Positions 1 to 13,400 of a DNA stretch of 64,000 nucleotides are shown here, in pieces. Under the pieces are notes generated by a model, which ran no database searches, was not told the DNA's origin, and was given only the letters and a program-made list of their open reading frames with translations. How positions within the stretch are numbered: the stretch's first letter is position 1; each line of letters opens with the position of its first letter. This stretch comes from Macrotis lagotis (Eukaryota; Chordata; Mammalia; Peramelemorphia; Peramelidae). Location: positions 128,456,254 to 128,520,253 of the forward strand of contig NC_133664.1 of assembly GCF_037893015.1 (NCBI RefSeq), read 5' to 3'. A program made the position numbers and the translations under genes.

Positions 1-331
1 TGCAGGATCTCCTTTCTTTATTATAAAATAAAAATAATGGAAAATATTTTTTCTGAAACTATCAACTCAGAGAAATATGATTAAGTCTGAAATAATCATG
101 TTCAGTAATAACTGATAGAAAAATGCTTGCTTCTACCTTTCATCAGTCTTCCATCCAATAACCAGACCCCTCCATTCTTAGATATTTTCCAAATCTTCTG
201 CACTCAATTTAACTCAACTCTAATTCAAAAGGTAACTTGGAACTTTATATCATGTATTTTATGTATTATTGTAGGTATCTGATAGGAGTATTCAAGTAAT
301 GGAAACACCATCAGAACTATTGTTTTCTTGA

Positions 332-376
<45 letters not shown>

Positions 377-466
377 ACGTTTTCAAGTTCTCATATGCAA
401 TATTGCTAAGTTGATAAGTAAAAGAAGACTAAAACAAAACTTAAAGAAAAAAGGGAAGCAACTTAC
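1..466. other. ASB15 intron before the final exon; TG microsatellite
   Basis: Intronic sequence on the 3' side of coding exon 7. Nothing resembling the SOCS-box exon was found. It holds a (TG)n tract at 334-372. Confidence 0.7.
334..372 (+). repeat. (TG)n microsatellite
   Basis: About 19 uninterrupted TG units followed by TATGTACG. It accounts for the apparent CVCVCV reading frame here. Confidence 0.95.
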
Positions 467-1037
467 CGGGTTATCTTTTATTACACAAGAAGTCCATCCT
501 GGTAGAACATCTTCTTCAATCTCAGACCACACAAAGGAATTTCCAAAGATATCCCCATGCATGCAATCAAAGCACATCTCTACTTGATAGCCATTATTCA
601 GCAATAGCCTAAGCATCATCTCATCATTCAAAGCATACTGAATGGCGCTGGGGAACCTGGTGTCATTCACATGCATGAAGTAACAGTTGACATTTGCTCC
701 ATGGGAGAGAAGCAATCTGACAATTTCATGATTGCCAGCTCTCACTGCCACAAGTAGGCAGTTCAAAGGATCTTGGTTGGGGTCTGCACCTGCAGCCAAA
801 AGAACCTCTGTACAGAGGATGTCGTTGTTGGAAACAGCAAAATACAGTGCAGTCTTCCTTCCATCATCATAGTTCTCAGAAATGTGATCAGCCAGGGGAG
901 TATTGACATCAAAATCATTTTCAATGAGTAATTCCAGACACTGCACATTTTGGCCTTCAGCTGCTGAATGAATGGGTGTTAACCCACTTTTCTGTATTGC
1001 ATTTTTGGATGTTACTGGAATGAGGTATTTCAAAGCT
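467..1037 (-). CDS. ASB15: ASB15 coding exon 7 (large ankyrin exon)
   Basis: A 571-base exon from the acceptor TTTTTCAG to the donor GTAAGT. It codes for residues about 290-480: [60 protein letters not shown], and the region [16 protein letters not shown]. It ends CVIKDNP in phase 0. The next exon, expected to carry the SOCS box, is not in the remaining 466 bases. Confidence 0.96.
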
Positions 1038-4000
1038 CTGAAAAATAGTGTCAAATATCCATGCTACATAGATTTAAAAAACTTCCTCATAAAATCTTAT
1101 TTTTCCTTACAAATATATTTTGATATAAAATATTTTAATCTTATGTATATACTCTTCCTAATTAATGTAAGCTTTTTTTACCTTCCTGCTCTAAAATGTC
1201 CAAGCTTTACTTTTGATTCTGATTCTTGTTTCCTTAGAGACTCTTCAAAGTTTCCTTTGAATAATCAGCACTTTTTTTTTAAAAGAGAAGCAACATAGTA
1301 CAGGCTTTGAAGACAGTGGCCTTTGAAGACTTGGTTTCATGTCTTGCCTCTTACACAAGTTGGCTGTGTGACCATGAACAAGTCACTTAACATCACTATG
1401 GCTTAGTCAGCTTTCCAAGATTACAAATTAGAGAGTCACTGACTTGTATATAAATAAAGAAAATTTTTACTTGAAGAAATTCCTCAACTTGAATCCTCAG
1501 TTCCTCAACTCAATCCAGGTCTGGATCCCTCCCCAAATTTTTAAACTGAACAATGTTATGCATAGAGGCAACTAAAAAAATCCTTTAAAATTATAAAAAT
1601 CTTTAAAAGGTCAGGTTTAGTTACAGAATAGCACCCTTGAATATTTTACTTTGTTATATAAACAAGGTGAGAAAGCTCTGTAAAATAATATAATGGATAT
1701 GCATCCTCTAGCTGTGTTTATGTGGTTTGACCATAAAAAGAACAACTTTACTATTCCATTGGAATGTCAATCATCTCAAACATGATCACTAATCACACAG
1801 TTTCTAGGGCAGGCGATAAATGGTTGTGAACTTTTCACACTTAACTGCTCAGCTAGATCATGTACGAATGATATAATTAGAGATAATTTGATTACTTATG
1901 GCATCAAATTCAGAGCTATCATGTGTGAATTTATGGACACTGGGATTAAATCCAAATAAAAGCAAACAGTGCCTCATTTACTCTCATTTATGCAGCACTG
2001 TCAATTTAACCCTCAAATCTCAACATGATGTAGACATGTCCCTGGAGTCTTGGAAGTTTTGTCAGCATAAACTCTGGCAGGCCTACCAAGGTAGAAAGGT
2101 TGCAATTATGATGGACTCTATGCCAGTTGTCCTTGATCAGCCTAGCTGACTTTGGAGAAACTGTCACCTAACTGGTCATAGGATGATAAATTTTTCAGTC
2201 ACAGTAACTTAGAAAAACTATTTGCTGAGGCATGGAGGATTTATAATCTGTTTTAAAAAAAGATAGTTCCCACACTGACAAAATTATATTTCTTTGAAGT
2301 TCTGAAATATAATGTGACTGTGAGCAATCTATTGCCAAGTAACTTTGCTCACTTGGCTTTTGAACCTTTGTGAAATATTCAGCAGCCATCATATGGTGTG
2401 TGGTTACTATTGGTAATACTGGTTTTCTACTGCTTTTTATAGAGGTTAATGGTACATGAAGTAATAAAATCACTCCAATTTGTACAGACTATGGGATAAT
2501 TAAAATTTATTTAAAAAATGGAATATTTAAATCTAACCTTATCTATTAGCGATTAGTTTTTACTGTGGGTTGAATAATGTACAATTAAAATATTATCACA
2601 TTGAATAATTAATGCAAGACATTGTGGCAAAGCTTGGTACAGTAATAAAGTCATCTTTAAAGTTTAAACTTTAAGCCTACAAGAAAAAATTTCAGAAAAG
2701 GCACTTTTAGCTTTTCATTAATTGTGGAATAATTAGAGGATTTTGAGGAGAGAATCAATCCAACATCTGAATGTGTCTTCTGAGACTTACTTACAGGTAA
2801 TGCCCTTCATAGGCAGCTCGATGAATAGGAAGGTGTCCTGATCTATTAGGCACATTTCCACTTCCTCCATATTCCAACAAAAGAGAAATACAGTCAGGAT
2901 TACCTCCTCCTGCTGCCTCAAATAGCACAGATGCCCCATCATCCGCCAAAGAGAAAACATCACCCCCTAGGATGAGACATTTTTCATAAGGAGGTCTGTG
3001 TAAAATTGGCAAAAATTCTTTCCCCCATAAAATTACCTGTTTCATTTTTCCATATTTAGTAGAAGTTAACCTTATCACAACAAAACCACCACCAGCACAA
3101 AACAAGATAGACATTATAGACAGTAAAGTGTAACTGTATAGCATATTTTTTTTAGGTTTTCGCAAGGCAAATGGGGTTAAATGGCTTGCCCGAGGCCACA
3201 CAACTAGGTAATTATTAAGTGTCTGAGACCAGATTTGAACCCAGGTACTCCTGACTCCGGTGCTTTATCCACTGTGCCACCTAGCTGCCCCTTGTATAGC
3301 ATATTTTAAAGATCTGATACAATTATGGTGTTGAAAGTAATCTTAGTGGGGCGGCTAGGTGGCACAGTGGATAGAGCACCGGCCTTGGAGTCAGGAGTAC
3401 CTGGGTTCAAATCCAACCTCAGACACTTAATAATTACCTAGCCGTGTGGCCTTGGGCAAGTCACTTAACCCCATTGCCTTGAAAAAAGTCTAAAAAAAAA
3501 GAAAGTAATCTTAGAAGTCAGCTTGTCAATCCCACTACCCTTCCCACCCCTTACTCCTTTCTACTAGCTTTATTCTAATAACTAATTTCTCAATGTTGAT
3601 TTTCCTTCCAATGATTTAGACTGTAACCTGACCATGTGTGACTACTCATTATGACCCTTATACATGTTCTCCCAAGTGTTAGCCAGGTATAGTCTACACT
3701 ATCCCATAATAATAAGTGATAAATCTCCACTCATTCCTTTATCTAGTAATAACTTCTTTTATTTACAAGGCACAGTTAAGTGCTGATAACAAATAGCTTT
3801 TGCCGGTCCAGTTTCTTTCCTTGTACCTTTATGGATGAGATGTTCTAACACATCACAGTGACCATACTCAGCAGCAACACCCAAAGGTGTAATTCCAAAT
3901 CCATCCCGCAGGTGCACATTTCCTCCATTCTTTAGAAGCAGAGAAATAATATCCTTGCGGCCCTGTTTGGCTGCCTCATGCATTGCTGACCATCTTTTGA

Positions 4001-6214
4001 TACACGGCACGTTGAGGCTAGTGTTGTATTTAATCAGAAGAGACACCATGTCATAGGAACCCTTTTTTATAGCTTGAAAACATAAAAAGAGTTGAGATAA
4101 AATTTAACCGATCATTAATATACTTATTCTAAAAACTAAATTAGAAGAAAAGGCTAGAGGATCACTTGATAGTGGTATTTTAGCAGGGATTATTCATCAG
4201 ATTTGAAATGGACTCTGTGACCTCTACTATCCATTACAGCTCTTAGATTCTGTAAACAATCATCCAAGGTGACTGTTGTGCTTTTACTTCAAAGCCTTAA
4301 GGAGAAATAAACTTTTCACAGAACATGTCAATACTGCTCAATGACTTTAGGACTCACAAGGGACACTTCAAGATTTCCACATGAACATATACCTTTCCTC
4401 ATGGAGCTCATGCTAAGATTTTATGGTTTTGCTTTGCAAAACAAAATATATTATGAATAAGATTACTACTGATAGTATAATAGTATAAGGTTAAGTTTTA
4501 ATTAATGTGCTAGCACTTTAAAAATCCCTGTCTGCTGAAACAGTGGAGACACGTTGGGAGAAAATTTGTTGTAGTTGAGTTGTTTTCAGTCCTGTCTGAC
4601 TCTTTGTGATCCTGTTAGACATTTTTTTGGCAAAATACTGGAGTGGTTTGTCATTTCCTTCTCAAGTTTATTTTATAGTTGAGCAAACTGGGGCAAACAG
4701 GGTTACATAGCTAGTAAGTATTTGAGGGCAGATTTGAAATCAGAAAGATAAGACTTCCTGAGCCAAGGCCCTGTATTCTATCTGCTGTACCACCTAGCCG
4801 CCCCCTTGGGAGAAAATCCATTTATCCAAATGCTGCTGCCTTTGTTCAAACACTTTAGGATCTCCTTTTATGGAATTGTCCTTTGAAGTTGTGTGTCAGC
4901 AATGAAAGAACTTGCTGGGGAGTCCAGGAACTAGCCAAGGAAAAAGAAACACACAAGGAACATACAAACACATGACATATATACATATATGTTGTGTATG
5001 TAGGTGGTAGGACATCCGGCATACACATAGATAAGAAAAGTGTACACTGTTAGCGTTTCTGACAAATCATATACCCCCAAGAAGGAGAAATGGCCTGCAA
5101 GTTATGTAACCCAAGCATGAAGCAGTCTGTGATTTGAGACTAATCACTCGAGTTCTACTGAGAAAGAACACAATGCATCATTTGAATGCTATGGAGAAAA
5201 GGTTGGGACTGGCCTGTATTTTAACATATGAACCCATCTCATAATGGCATAAGAGTTTCCAGATCCTTAATCCTCGTGTGTGACTTCTGTGACTTTACAA
5301 GGCTTAAAATGGTGACGTTTTCATTCCAGGGGATGAGCACTATGCTTGCAATCCTAGTACTTCCTGTCTCTGTACCCCCAGTCCATCCTTCAGATAATTT
5401 TAAATTCTAATGCACAGGTCTGATCATGTCACCTTCCCTACTCAGAATAAACCCAAACCTTGATGTTGTCTACATCTTTTTTTGTAAATACTTGTTTGCA
5501 TGTCGTCTCCCCCATTAAACCGCAAGTTCCATGAGAATAGGGATTGTCCTTTTCCTTTCTCTTATCCACTCCCTGGCAAGGAGTAGGCACTTAAATGTTA
5601 ACTGATGGACTATTGTCTATGAGATGAATAATAAACGCCTTAGTCAGGCATTTAAAACCCTCTGCAACTACTTTCCCAGTCAAGTTTTTTTATACTTCAT
5701 TCATTCTACATTCCAACCAAACTGGAGCACTCACTGTTACCCAATCTTGTCCTGACCCTTTCTGTTTGTGTACTTTTTACATAGATTATTCTCAACACTA
5801 AGAACACTGTCTCTTTCCTTTTCTGCACCAGTTGAAATCTTTCTTCAAAGAAACTAGCAACTCCTCCACAGAAATTTTCCCTGATCCTTTCAACCTAAAA
5901 TAATTTCTCTCTGCTCATATGTAATTATGATCCATTCTCTGCATCTCTTCTTTGCCCTTTTATCATATCATATTAAAGAAACACATTTTATAACTCCCCA
6001 TTTGATTATAACTTCCACTGGGGCAAGTTCTGTACCATTTTTCATCCTTGTTTCCCTGTGCTTAACAGTGCTGCTCTGTGTGTAAACATGCAATTAATAA
6101 TGTGCTTTTGCACATGTGTTTTACATATATGCAATCTGTATGTGCTTTAAAAATGTAAGTGGTGTAAAGTGGAGATTTATAGTTTCTTATAAAATATTCT
6201 TGTCTTCTGCTGTA

Positions 6215-6247
<33 letters not shown>

Positions 6248-7365
6248 ATATGGAATTGATCTTTCTTTGGTGATTAAGTTCAGAATAAAATAACTAAATA
6301 GTTTCAGCTGGAAAGATTGGGGAACGTTGCATGAAGGAAATATCTATCCCCTAAGTTGTATCTTGAAGAAAGGTAAAGAATCAGGAAGACAGAGATGTGG
6401 AAGAAATCCATTTCATGAAAGTAGGTAAAACAGCATGATATAAATTCAATGACACATTTCTTTGGCTGGAATATAGTATATGTGAAGGGACATAATGTGA
6501 AATATGATTAATAAAAATAGGTTAGAATCAGATTTTGTCCAGGCTAGTGTATTTGTATTTTATCCTGCAGGCAACAGGAAGCCTCTGAAAGTTTGCAAAC
6601 AGGATGCTGACAGGGTCATATTTGTATTTTGTGGAAATCATTTTGGCAGCTATGTGAAAAGATAAATTGTCATGAAGATAAGTGAAGATAAAGATCTGAG
6701 TAAAGAGTTATAGTGAGAGATGAGGAGATGAAATTGGCAGGACTTGGTAACCAAGTGAATATATGGGGAATGGGAAAGGGAAGAGTTGAAAAATTTAGTT
6801 ATCAAGCAGAGTGATTGAAAGAATTGTGGGGGCGGCTAGGTGGCACAGTGGATAAAGCACCGGCCCTGGAGTCAGGAGTACCTGGGTTCAAATCCAGTCT
6901 CAGACAATAATTACCTAGCTGTGTGGCCTTGGGCAAGTCACTTAACCCCGCTTGCCTTGCAAAAACCTAAAAACAAAAGAAAGAATTGTGGTACCCACAA
7001 GAGAAAGAGGAGAACTTGAAAGAAGAACAGGTTTAATGGGAAGACAAAGACTTCCAAAATTTTTAAGTTCAAAGTTCTACTAGCACATCAGGTGGACATA
7101 TCCAATAGGCAACTGGACTAAAGCTATGAGGGAAAGGGAAAAGATAAGATCACCCAGAGAAGAGGAAGGAAGGAGAGTAAGGAGAGAGCGGTGTTGTGGA
7201 AACCAAAGGAAAAGACAATATTCACCAAGAGGGGATGTTCAACAGTATCAAGAGAGCAGGCAAGGAGGGTGCAAACTGAGAAAAGGATCATTTGATTTAG
7301 TCATTATGAGAGCACCAAACTTAGCTGTGCAACCTTGGGCAAGTCACTTAACCCCATTGCCTTGC

Positions 7366-7409
<44 letters not shown>

Positions 7410-10400
7410 TGATAGTTTTTTTTAAGGAAAGGAGAGATTTGGATTGTTTTAGGTATTAATGAAGAAGCAAGAAGATAAGGAACATTACAGATGAGAGGAG
7501 GAATTATTGCTAGGGAAAGCTCCTAGTGTTTGTAATGTCAGGGAAAGAATTTGAGCTCTGGTTCTTCTTTATTCCCAATAAGGTACTCTATCTATGATCC
7601 TAATTTACAATTACAGAATAATGAAGTACTGACCACTGAGCCCTTGTGACTCTACCCAGAGTCCCCTTTGATGCAATACCCTTCTTGGAAGAGCGTGGAT
7701 GACCATTTGCTGCATGGTCATGATACTATATAATGAATTTGCTTTAGAAGGACTTTGGGAGCATGAGTACATATTTTGTAACTACTAAAATCACCAAATA
7801 AGGAAGGAGTCATTTCAATTGACTAGAGGGTGCAATAAAACTATTGAAACTCTCCCCTATCTCTTGGTTTGATTCCATGGAGCTGGAAGAGATCTGGGTT
7901 CATCTAGTCAAATCCCTTCATTTTACAGATTAAAAAACTGAGACCCAGAGACCTTACCCAAGGACACAGAGCTAGACAGCAAAGGGCAGAGCTAGTATTT
8001 GAACCCTAGGTATTATACAGTGCTCTTTTTAGAGAGGTGGTTAGGCTTATCCTGTGAATTCACATGTAAGAGTTAGAGAAGCAATTTATTTAGAAAAGCA
8101 TTCATCATTTGCATCAGAATCTGCCTTTCCTAGCTTCATGGAGAATAATGGAGACATTTCTCAAGCATTCCTGACAAATGAGTACAGGTTGCAGGAAATA
8201 TAATACGATTTTATGGAATGCATGGTAGTAATAATTTGGGAATGTTTAATAAGTGTGGAAGATAATGTAAACTTCAAGAAAATGCAAATTCCTTTCATTT
8301 GAATAATGTATAGAGTTTAAAATCTTCATTGAGTTGTCCTCAAGTTAAATAAACTCAGGTCCTTTGACCTTTCATCATTTTAAACCTTTAATGATTTTAG
8401 TTGCTCTCCTCTGGCCTTCCTCCAGACTCTCTATATCGCTCTTCAGTGGCAGTCCTAAACTTAGTTACATTGAGTTCCTGCCAGGAACATGTGCATCCTA
8501 GGAGCTCAAACAGTTGTTGATAAGACTGACTTTAGAATCTGAGAAATGATTTGAAGGGGTCATTCTTAGAGGGTCCAAAATCTATATAAAGTACCCTTGC
8601 AAAAATGAACAAAAACTTTACCCTAAATTGAAAAATGAATTAACTTCTCACTCTCCTCTCAGGAAAAAAGAAACATAGCTTAAATAAACATTCTTTACAA
8701 TTCATTCTGGCCACTTACCCTTCCTACTTGGGCTACTATCTAAGGCTTCGTGATATTGTCTGCCCCATTTGAAAATTATGCCTTTATTTGCATGCATATA
8801 TGCATGGGTGTCTAAGTGTGTGTATGTATGTGAGCACATGTATGTGTACATTTTAGAGTTAGGGAAGAGAAAAGGATTCATGTTAATATATTCCCATAAG
8901 AGTTTTTGAGGGAGTTTCCTTTCTTCAAACACAATAGAGAAGAGGTGTCATTAGAACAGAATTGCAGAAGGGGCAGCTAGGTGGCACAGTGGATAGAGCA
9001 CGGGCCTGGAGTCAGGAGGACCTGACTTCAAATCTGGCCTCAGACACTTGATAATTACCTAGCTGTGTGGCCTTGGGCAAGCCACTTAACCCCATTGCCT
9101 TATAAAAAAATATCTAAAAAAACCCAGTTGCAGATAAAAGAGTTGCTAATCTTTCCTTTTAGTTGAGTCTTTGAGATTTTCTAAATATATCATCATATTG
9201 CCTGTAAAAGGAGATAGTTTTATTACCTCATTCCCTATTCTGATTCCTTTTTTTTCTTACTGCTATTACCAAATTTTCCAATACAATATCGAATAATATT
9301 GGTGACAGTGGATATCTTTATTTCACATAAAATCCACAGCTAGAGTTAGAGAAAGGAGGGGGCTTTGATAGCTTTTGATTCAAACTGTCTGAATAAACAA
9401 TTTCCAAAAAGAAGGATGTGGGAAACAGTCTAAGGAGTACAAGAGTGCACTAAGGAATAATGTACACTGAGTGTGCATTAGAAAGACTGGACTTCTGAAT
9501 ATAGGTTGTGTGTGGAGATTTAGTGTCATCTGTATGTAGATGATTCTAGAATCACAGATTGAGAACTAGAAGGGACTTTTGAGGTCATTCAATCCAACTC
9601 CACTTGTTTTAAAGATGAGAACACTTGGGGGCAGCTAGGTGGTACGGTGGATAGAGCACTGGCCCTGGAGTCAGGAGGACCTGAGTTTAAATCCGGCCTC
9701 AGACACTTAATAATTACCTAGCTGTGTGGCCTTGAGCAAGCCACTTAACCCCATTGCCTTGTAAAAACTAAAAATAACAACAACAACAACAAAAATCAAA
9801 CCTAAAAAAAAAAGATGAGAACATTTAAGCTCAGAGAGGGTAAGTGATTTTCTACAAGGTCATACAGGTTATAAAGGGCAGTTCATGAGATTCAAACTCA
9901 CATCTTACTTCAAAGAGATTAGAATGGAAGAGCAGAGGAAGAGGAGTAAAGAAAGCCAAGGATAGATATTTGGGAAACCTCCCAAGATGGTGATGAAGGG
10001 CCCCTTGATTGCAGGGAGAGTTGATTTTACCTGGTGAGGAAGCCTAGTTTCAACCTCTACCCCTTGGTTAGAATTTAGAATCCAACCTTCTCATGATGGC
10101 AAGTCACACAATAATAAATTAATGATAAACTAGAAGCTAAGCTACAAAGTAGTAGATAAAAGAATTGGTATTTGCCTATCCTGGTTTATCCATACACAGC
10201 AAAACCCATCCAACTAAGTCAGAGGGTGACTAGCCACCAAATGACAGAGGCACAAGGAGGAAAGAAGAATGGATCTTGGGAAGTGGGAGTTATTAGCCAA
10301 ACCATAGCTAGTATAGGACAAATAGGGCTTTGCCTCAGAGCATGAACATGGTGTACGGGTGCCCCACCTCCTTTGAACTTCATCTCTATTTCTCACCTTG

Positions 10401-13400
10401 TAGTTATCTATCTTCCTCACAACTGATCTCAGGCTTCTACCTCAAAGGTCGAACCACTGTGGTACTGCTTTTGTTATGCTCCACAATTACCCAGGCCATC
10501 TTCTTCCTGAAGGGATTATCTCATCACCACTACTGCCACCCTGCCCTGGGTCTTCCATTTCCCCTTTCCCTCCCTTCTCTAACCAACCCCAATGAATTTT
10601 ATCACAGAGGCATTTAAGGCTCTGGTTATTTAAGTAAACTTATTTTTAGTAGAGACCATGAACATCATATAGATTTCTTTGCCAATTAACCATAAGCGCC
10701 TGTGTGTCTAGCACCTAAAAGAATACATTTACCAAGTAGAAGGGGAGTTTCTCCTTTGAGGTTTTTGGTGTCTGGACATACTCCCTTTTCCAGCAGAGAT
10801 GTTACATTTTCCACCAAGCCAGAATTGATTGCTAGGGTTAATGGTGTTTCTCCATCACAAGTATGATATTCCCAAAGAGATTTGTAGGATGCTGAAACAG
10901 GAAAAACATTGGGAGGAATCATGAAAATACCAACAAGCACAAATTCCAAGATTTTATCACATTTATACTCTTTTATATTGATTTCATTATTTACTTGCAA
11001 GTTAAATTTTTTGAAAGATTTTATTTATTTTGAATTTTACATTTTTTTCTCCAATCTTGCTTCCTTCCCCACACCCCCACAGAAGGTAGTCTGTTAGTCT
11101 TTATATTGTTTCCATCACTTGAAAGTTTATTAGAATGAACCCATTGTTGAACATGGTGATAGGTTACAATCTCTGGTTTTCAAACTTAGCAATATTTTCT
11201 CTAAATCAGAAGCTTTCTCAACAGATTTGCCTAGAAAAATGCTGAGGTCTTAAAAAACTCATTAAATATATGAATAGCAAAAAGATATTAATTCTCTGAG
11301 TGAACAATCAACAGATTTTTATGGAGCTCTTCCTATGTATAGAGTTCCATACATTAAATCCCAGAAAGCTAGAACCAAGAAATACCTTTCAAACTTAAAA
11401 GATTAAATTTGGGGTTTAGAAAAAGGAAATCCTACATTAAACATTGAGTTTACTTGTGTATCCCATTATCTCAAGATATAAAGCCAATTCAAATTAATTC
11501 ATGGATGATGTCCTTTATGGTTGGCATGGCCAAAAAATTAATTCCCAAGGAGAAATCTCTGAACTTAAAACTAGGCTAGTCCTTAAAAAGCAGGCATACA
11601 CTGTTGCTTACATCATGAAGCTTTTCGAGCATTGTAAAATCTGCTTAGAGCTCACTTATTTTTCAATGGAAATTAGGCAGCATAAGTGATATAAAGAAGG
11701 CCTCTAAAGAAATTCATAATTTAAATGAGGAAATGAACCTGTTATATTGCAAGAGTTAGTAATAATTGAAAAACAACTCATGCCTTCCACTAGTATCTTT
11801 ACAGTGTCAAAATAACTCAAAGAAGGACCCCAACATGTTGGTGGTCTCTTTGTGGTAAGCTTAGAGGAAGACATGGACAATAGTTGCCCAGGAAGAACAG
11901 GTATGGATAGATTGTGATCTGCATTATTGCAGGAAATATCCATATTGAAGAGATCATTGAGTCACTGGAATACCGAGGACTATAAATCCATAATGGTTTA
12001 CTAAGGAGTGGGATGCATTTCTCTTTCTTTAAAGGACAATTTAAATCTCTCAAAATACTCCTGGTAGCACTCTCAGAATCAGAATGAATAGACCCACTAT
12101 GGGTCTGCTTCAAATGGCAATTCTTATATCCTTATATTGGACCATGATTTGAACAACTCCTCCAAGAATTGCTTTTCTCAAGTTCCATCTACCACCATTT
12201 TACTCTTCTTTCTAGTTTATTTTTAATCAAGGAATGCAACTATAAGTTTTTTTATTTTGTTTTAAGATAGCTGAAAATATTTGGGTTCACTTACCATCCA
12301 GAACAATTTCAAGTATTTGCTGGATGGGTTGAACGGCAGCCTCATGCAGTGGAAACCATCCATTGTCATCAGCTTCATCTAAAGCATACTTATATTTCAC
12401 ATAATCCTGGAGCTCAAGGATTTGACCTAAAGAAAACATTTAAACTGGTTGTAAATTTCCATTCTTAGTATTGCAAATCTTCCTTTCCAATATCCTATGA
12501 ACAATGTGCATCATTACCTTTTTTGATGGCCTCTACAAGTTTTCTGTTTTGCTCACTTACAGATACAAATCTAGAGAGAAAAGATAATGGCTATGTTATT
12601 ATACCACTTCAAGGCATCTAATGATTTAATTTTCCATTGATTTCCACCCACATGCATTTATTCAAGCCTTATAAGAAATGCATGAATATATAAGGCTAAC
12701 ATACTTTTTGTTCTTCAAATCTGTAGAAAATATATTTAAGAGTAGACTTGTGAAATTGAATTTTCAACAGCAATGACATGGTACAGGTGGCATACCTTAT
12801 CTTTGAAACCAGCTCTAAATAATGCAAAATAAAACAGAATTGAAAGTTGCCATATGAAAATCAATTAATTCCATTATCCATGTTAATCACCTGCACCTGG
12901 ATGCCTAGCTCAAATAAACTAGCTAATTAAAATATAGATAATTTTATTTTTGTTTATTGATCACTATAGATTGTGATTTAGTTTAAAATATTGGCTTTTT
13001 ATCCTAAATGAATAAATTGTTGATTATACATTTAAATTTGAGCTCTACAGATCTTGTTTAAATGGGAGCACAGAGTTCACTCTGTAGAGTATCTTCATTT
13101 ATCTGATACAAAAATAAAAGTAGGGAGATCATTTGCTGAAGATCCTCCTAGTTTCTATCGATTTGTTATTGTTGGTTATTTCAGTTGTGATTCCATTTGA
13201 GATTTTCTTGGCAAAGATACTGGAGTGTTTTGTGATTTTGTTCTCCAGTTCTTGAGGAAACTGAAGCAAAAAGGGTCTGACCCTTGACCCGGGGTCTGAA
13301 GCCAGATTTGAACTCAGGAAGATGTCTTCTTTACTTCAGGACTGGCACTCTATCCACTATACTACCAGCTGCCTGAGTCGCTATCAATACCTTTTTGCCA

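Larger units (their letters stand above)
4073..10732. other. ASB15 intron, 6.7 kb, repeat-rich
   Basis: The largest ASB15 coding intron. It holds a Mar1-type SINE, L2 relics, young SINEs, a MIR-type relic and microsatellites, listed separately. The stretches 4073-4553, 4820-5400, 8031-8960 and 9920-10730 contain nothing I could assign. Confidence 0.7.

Noticed and set aside
3347..3500. SINE head as a tRNA gene
   Set aside because: A-box and B-box matches are present, but there is no full cloverleaf, and the sequence continues as a dispersed repeat with target duplications.
7126..7425. 99-codon plus-strand open frame
   Set aside because: It runs through a SINE fragment and a GA repeat (RERERE end); not a gene.
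10330..10617. 95-codon plus-strand open frame opposite ASB15
   Set aside because: No family signature and pyrimidine-rich intron sequence of the opposite strand.
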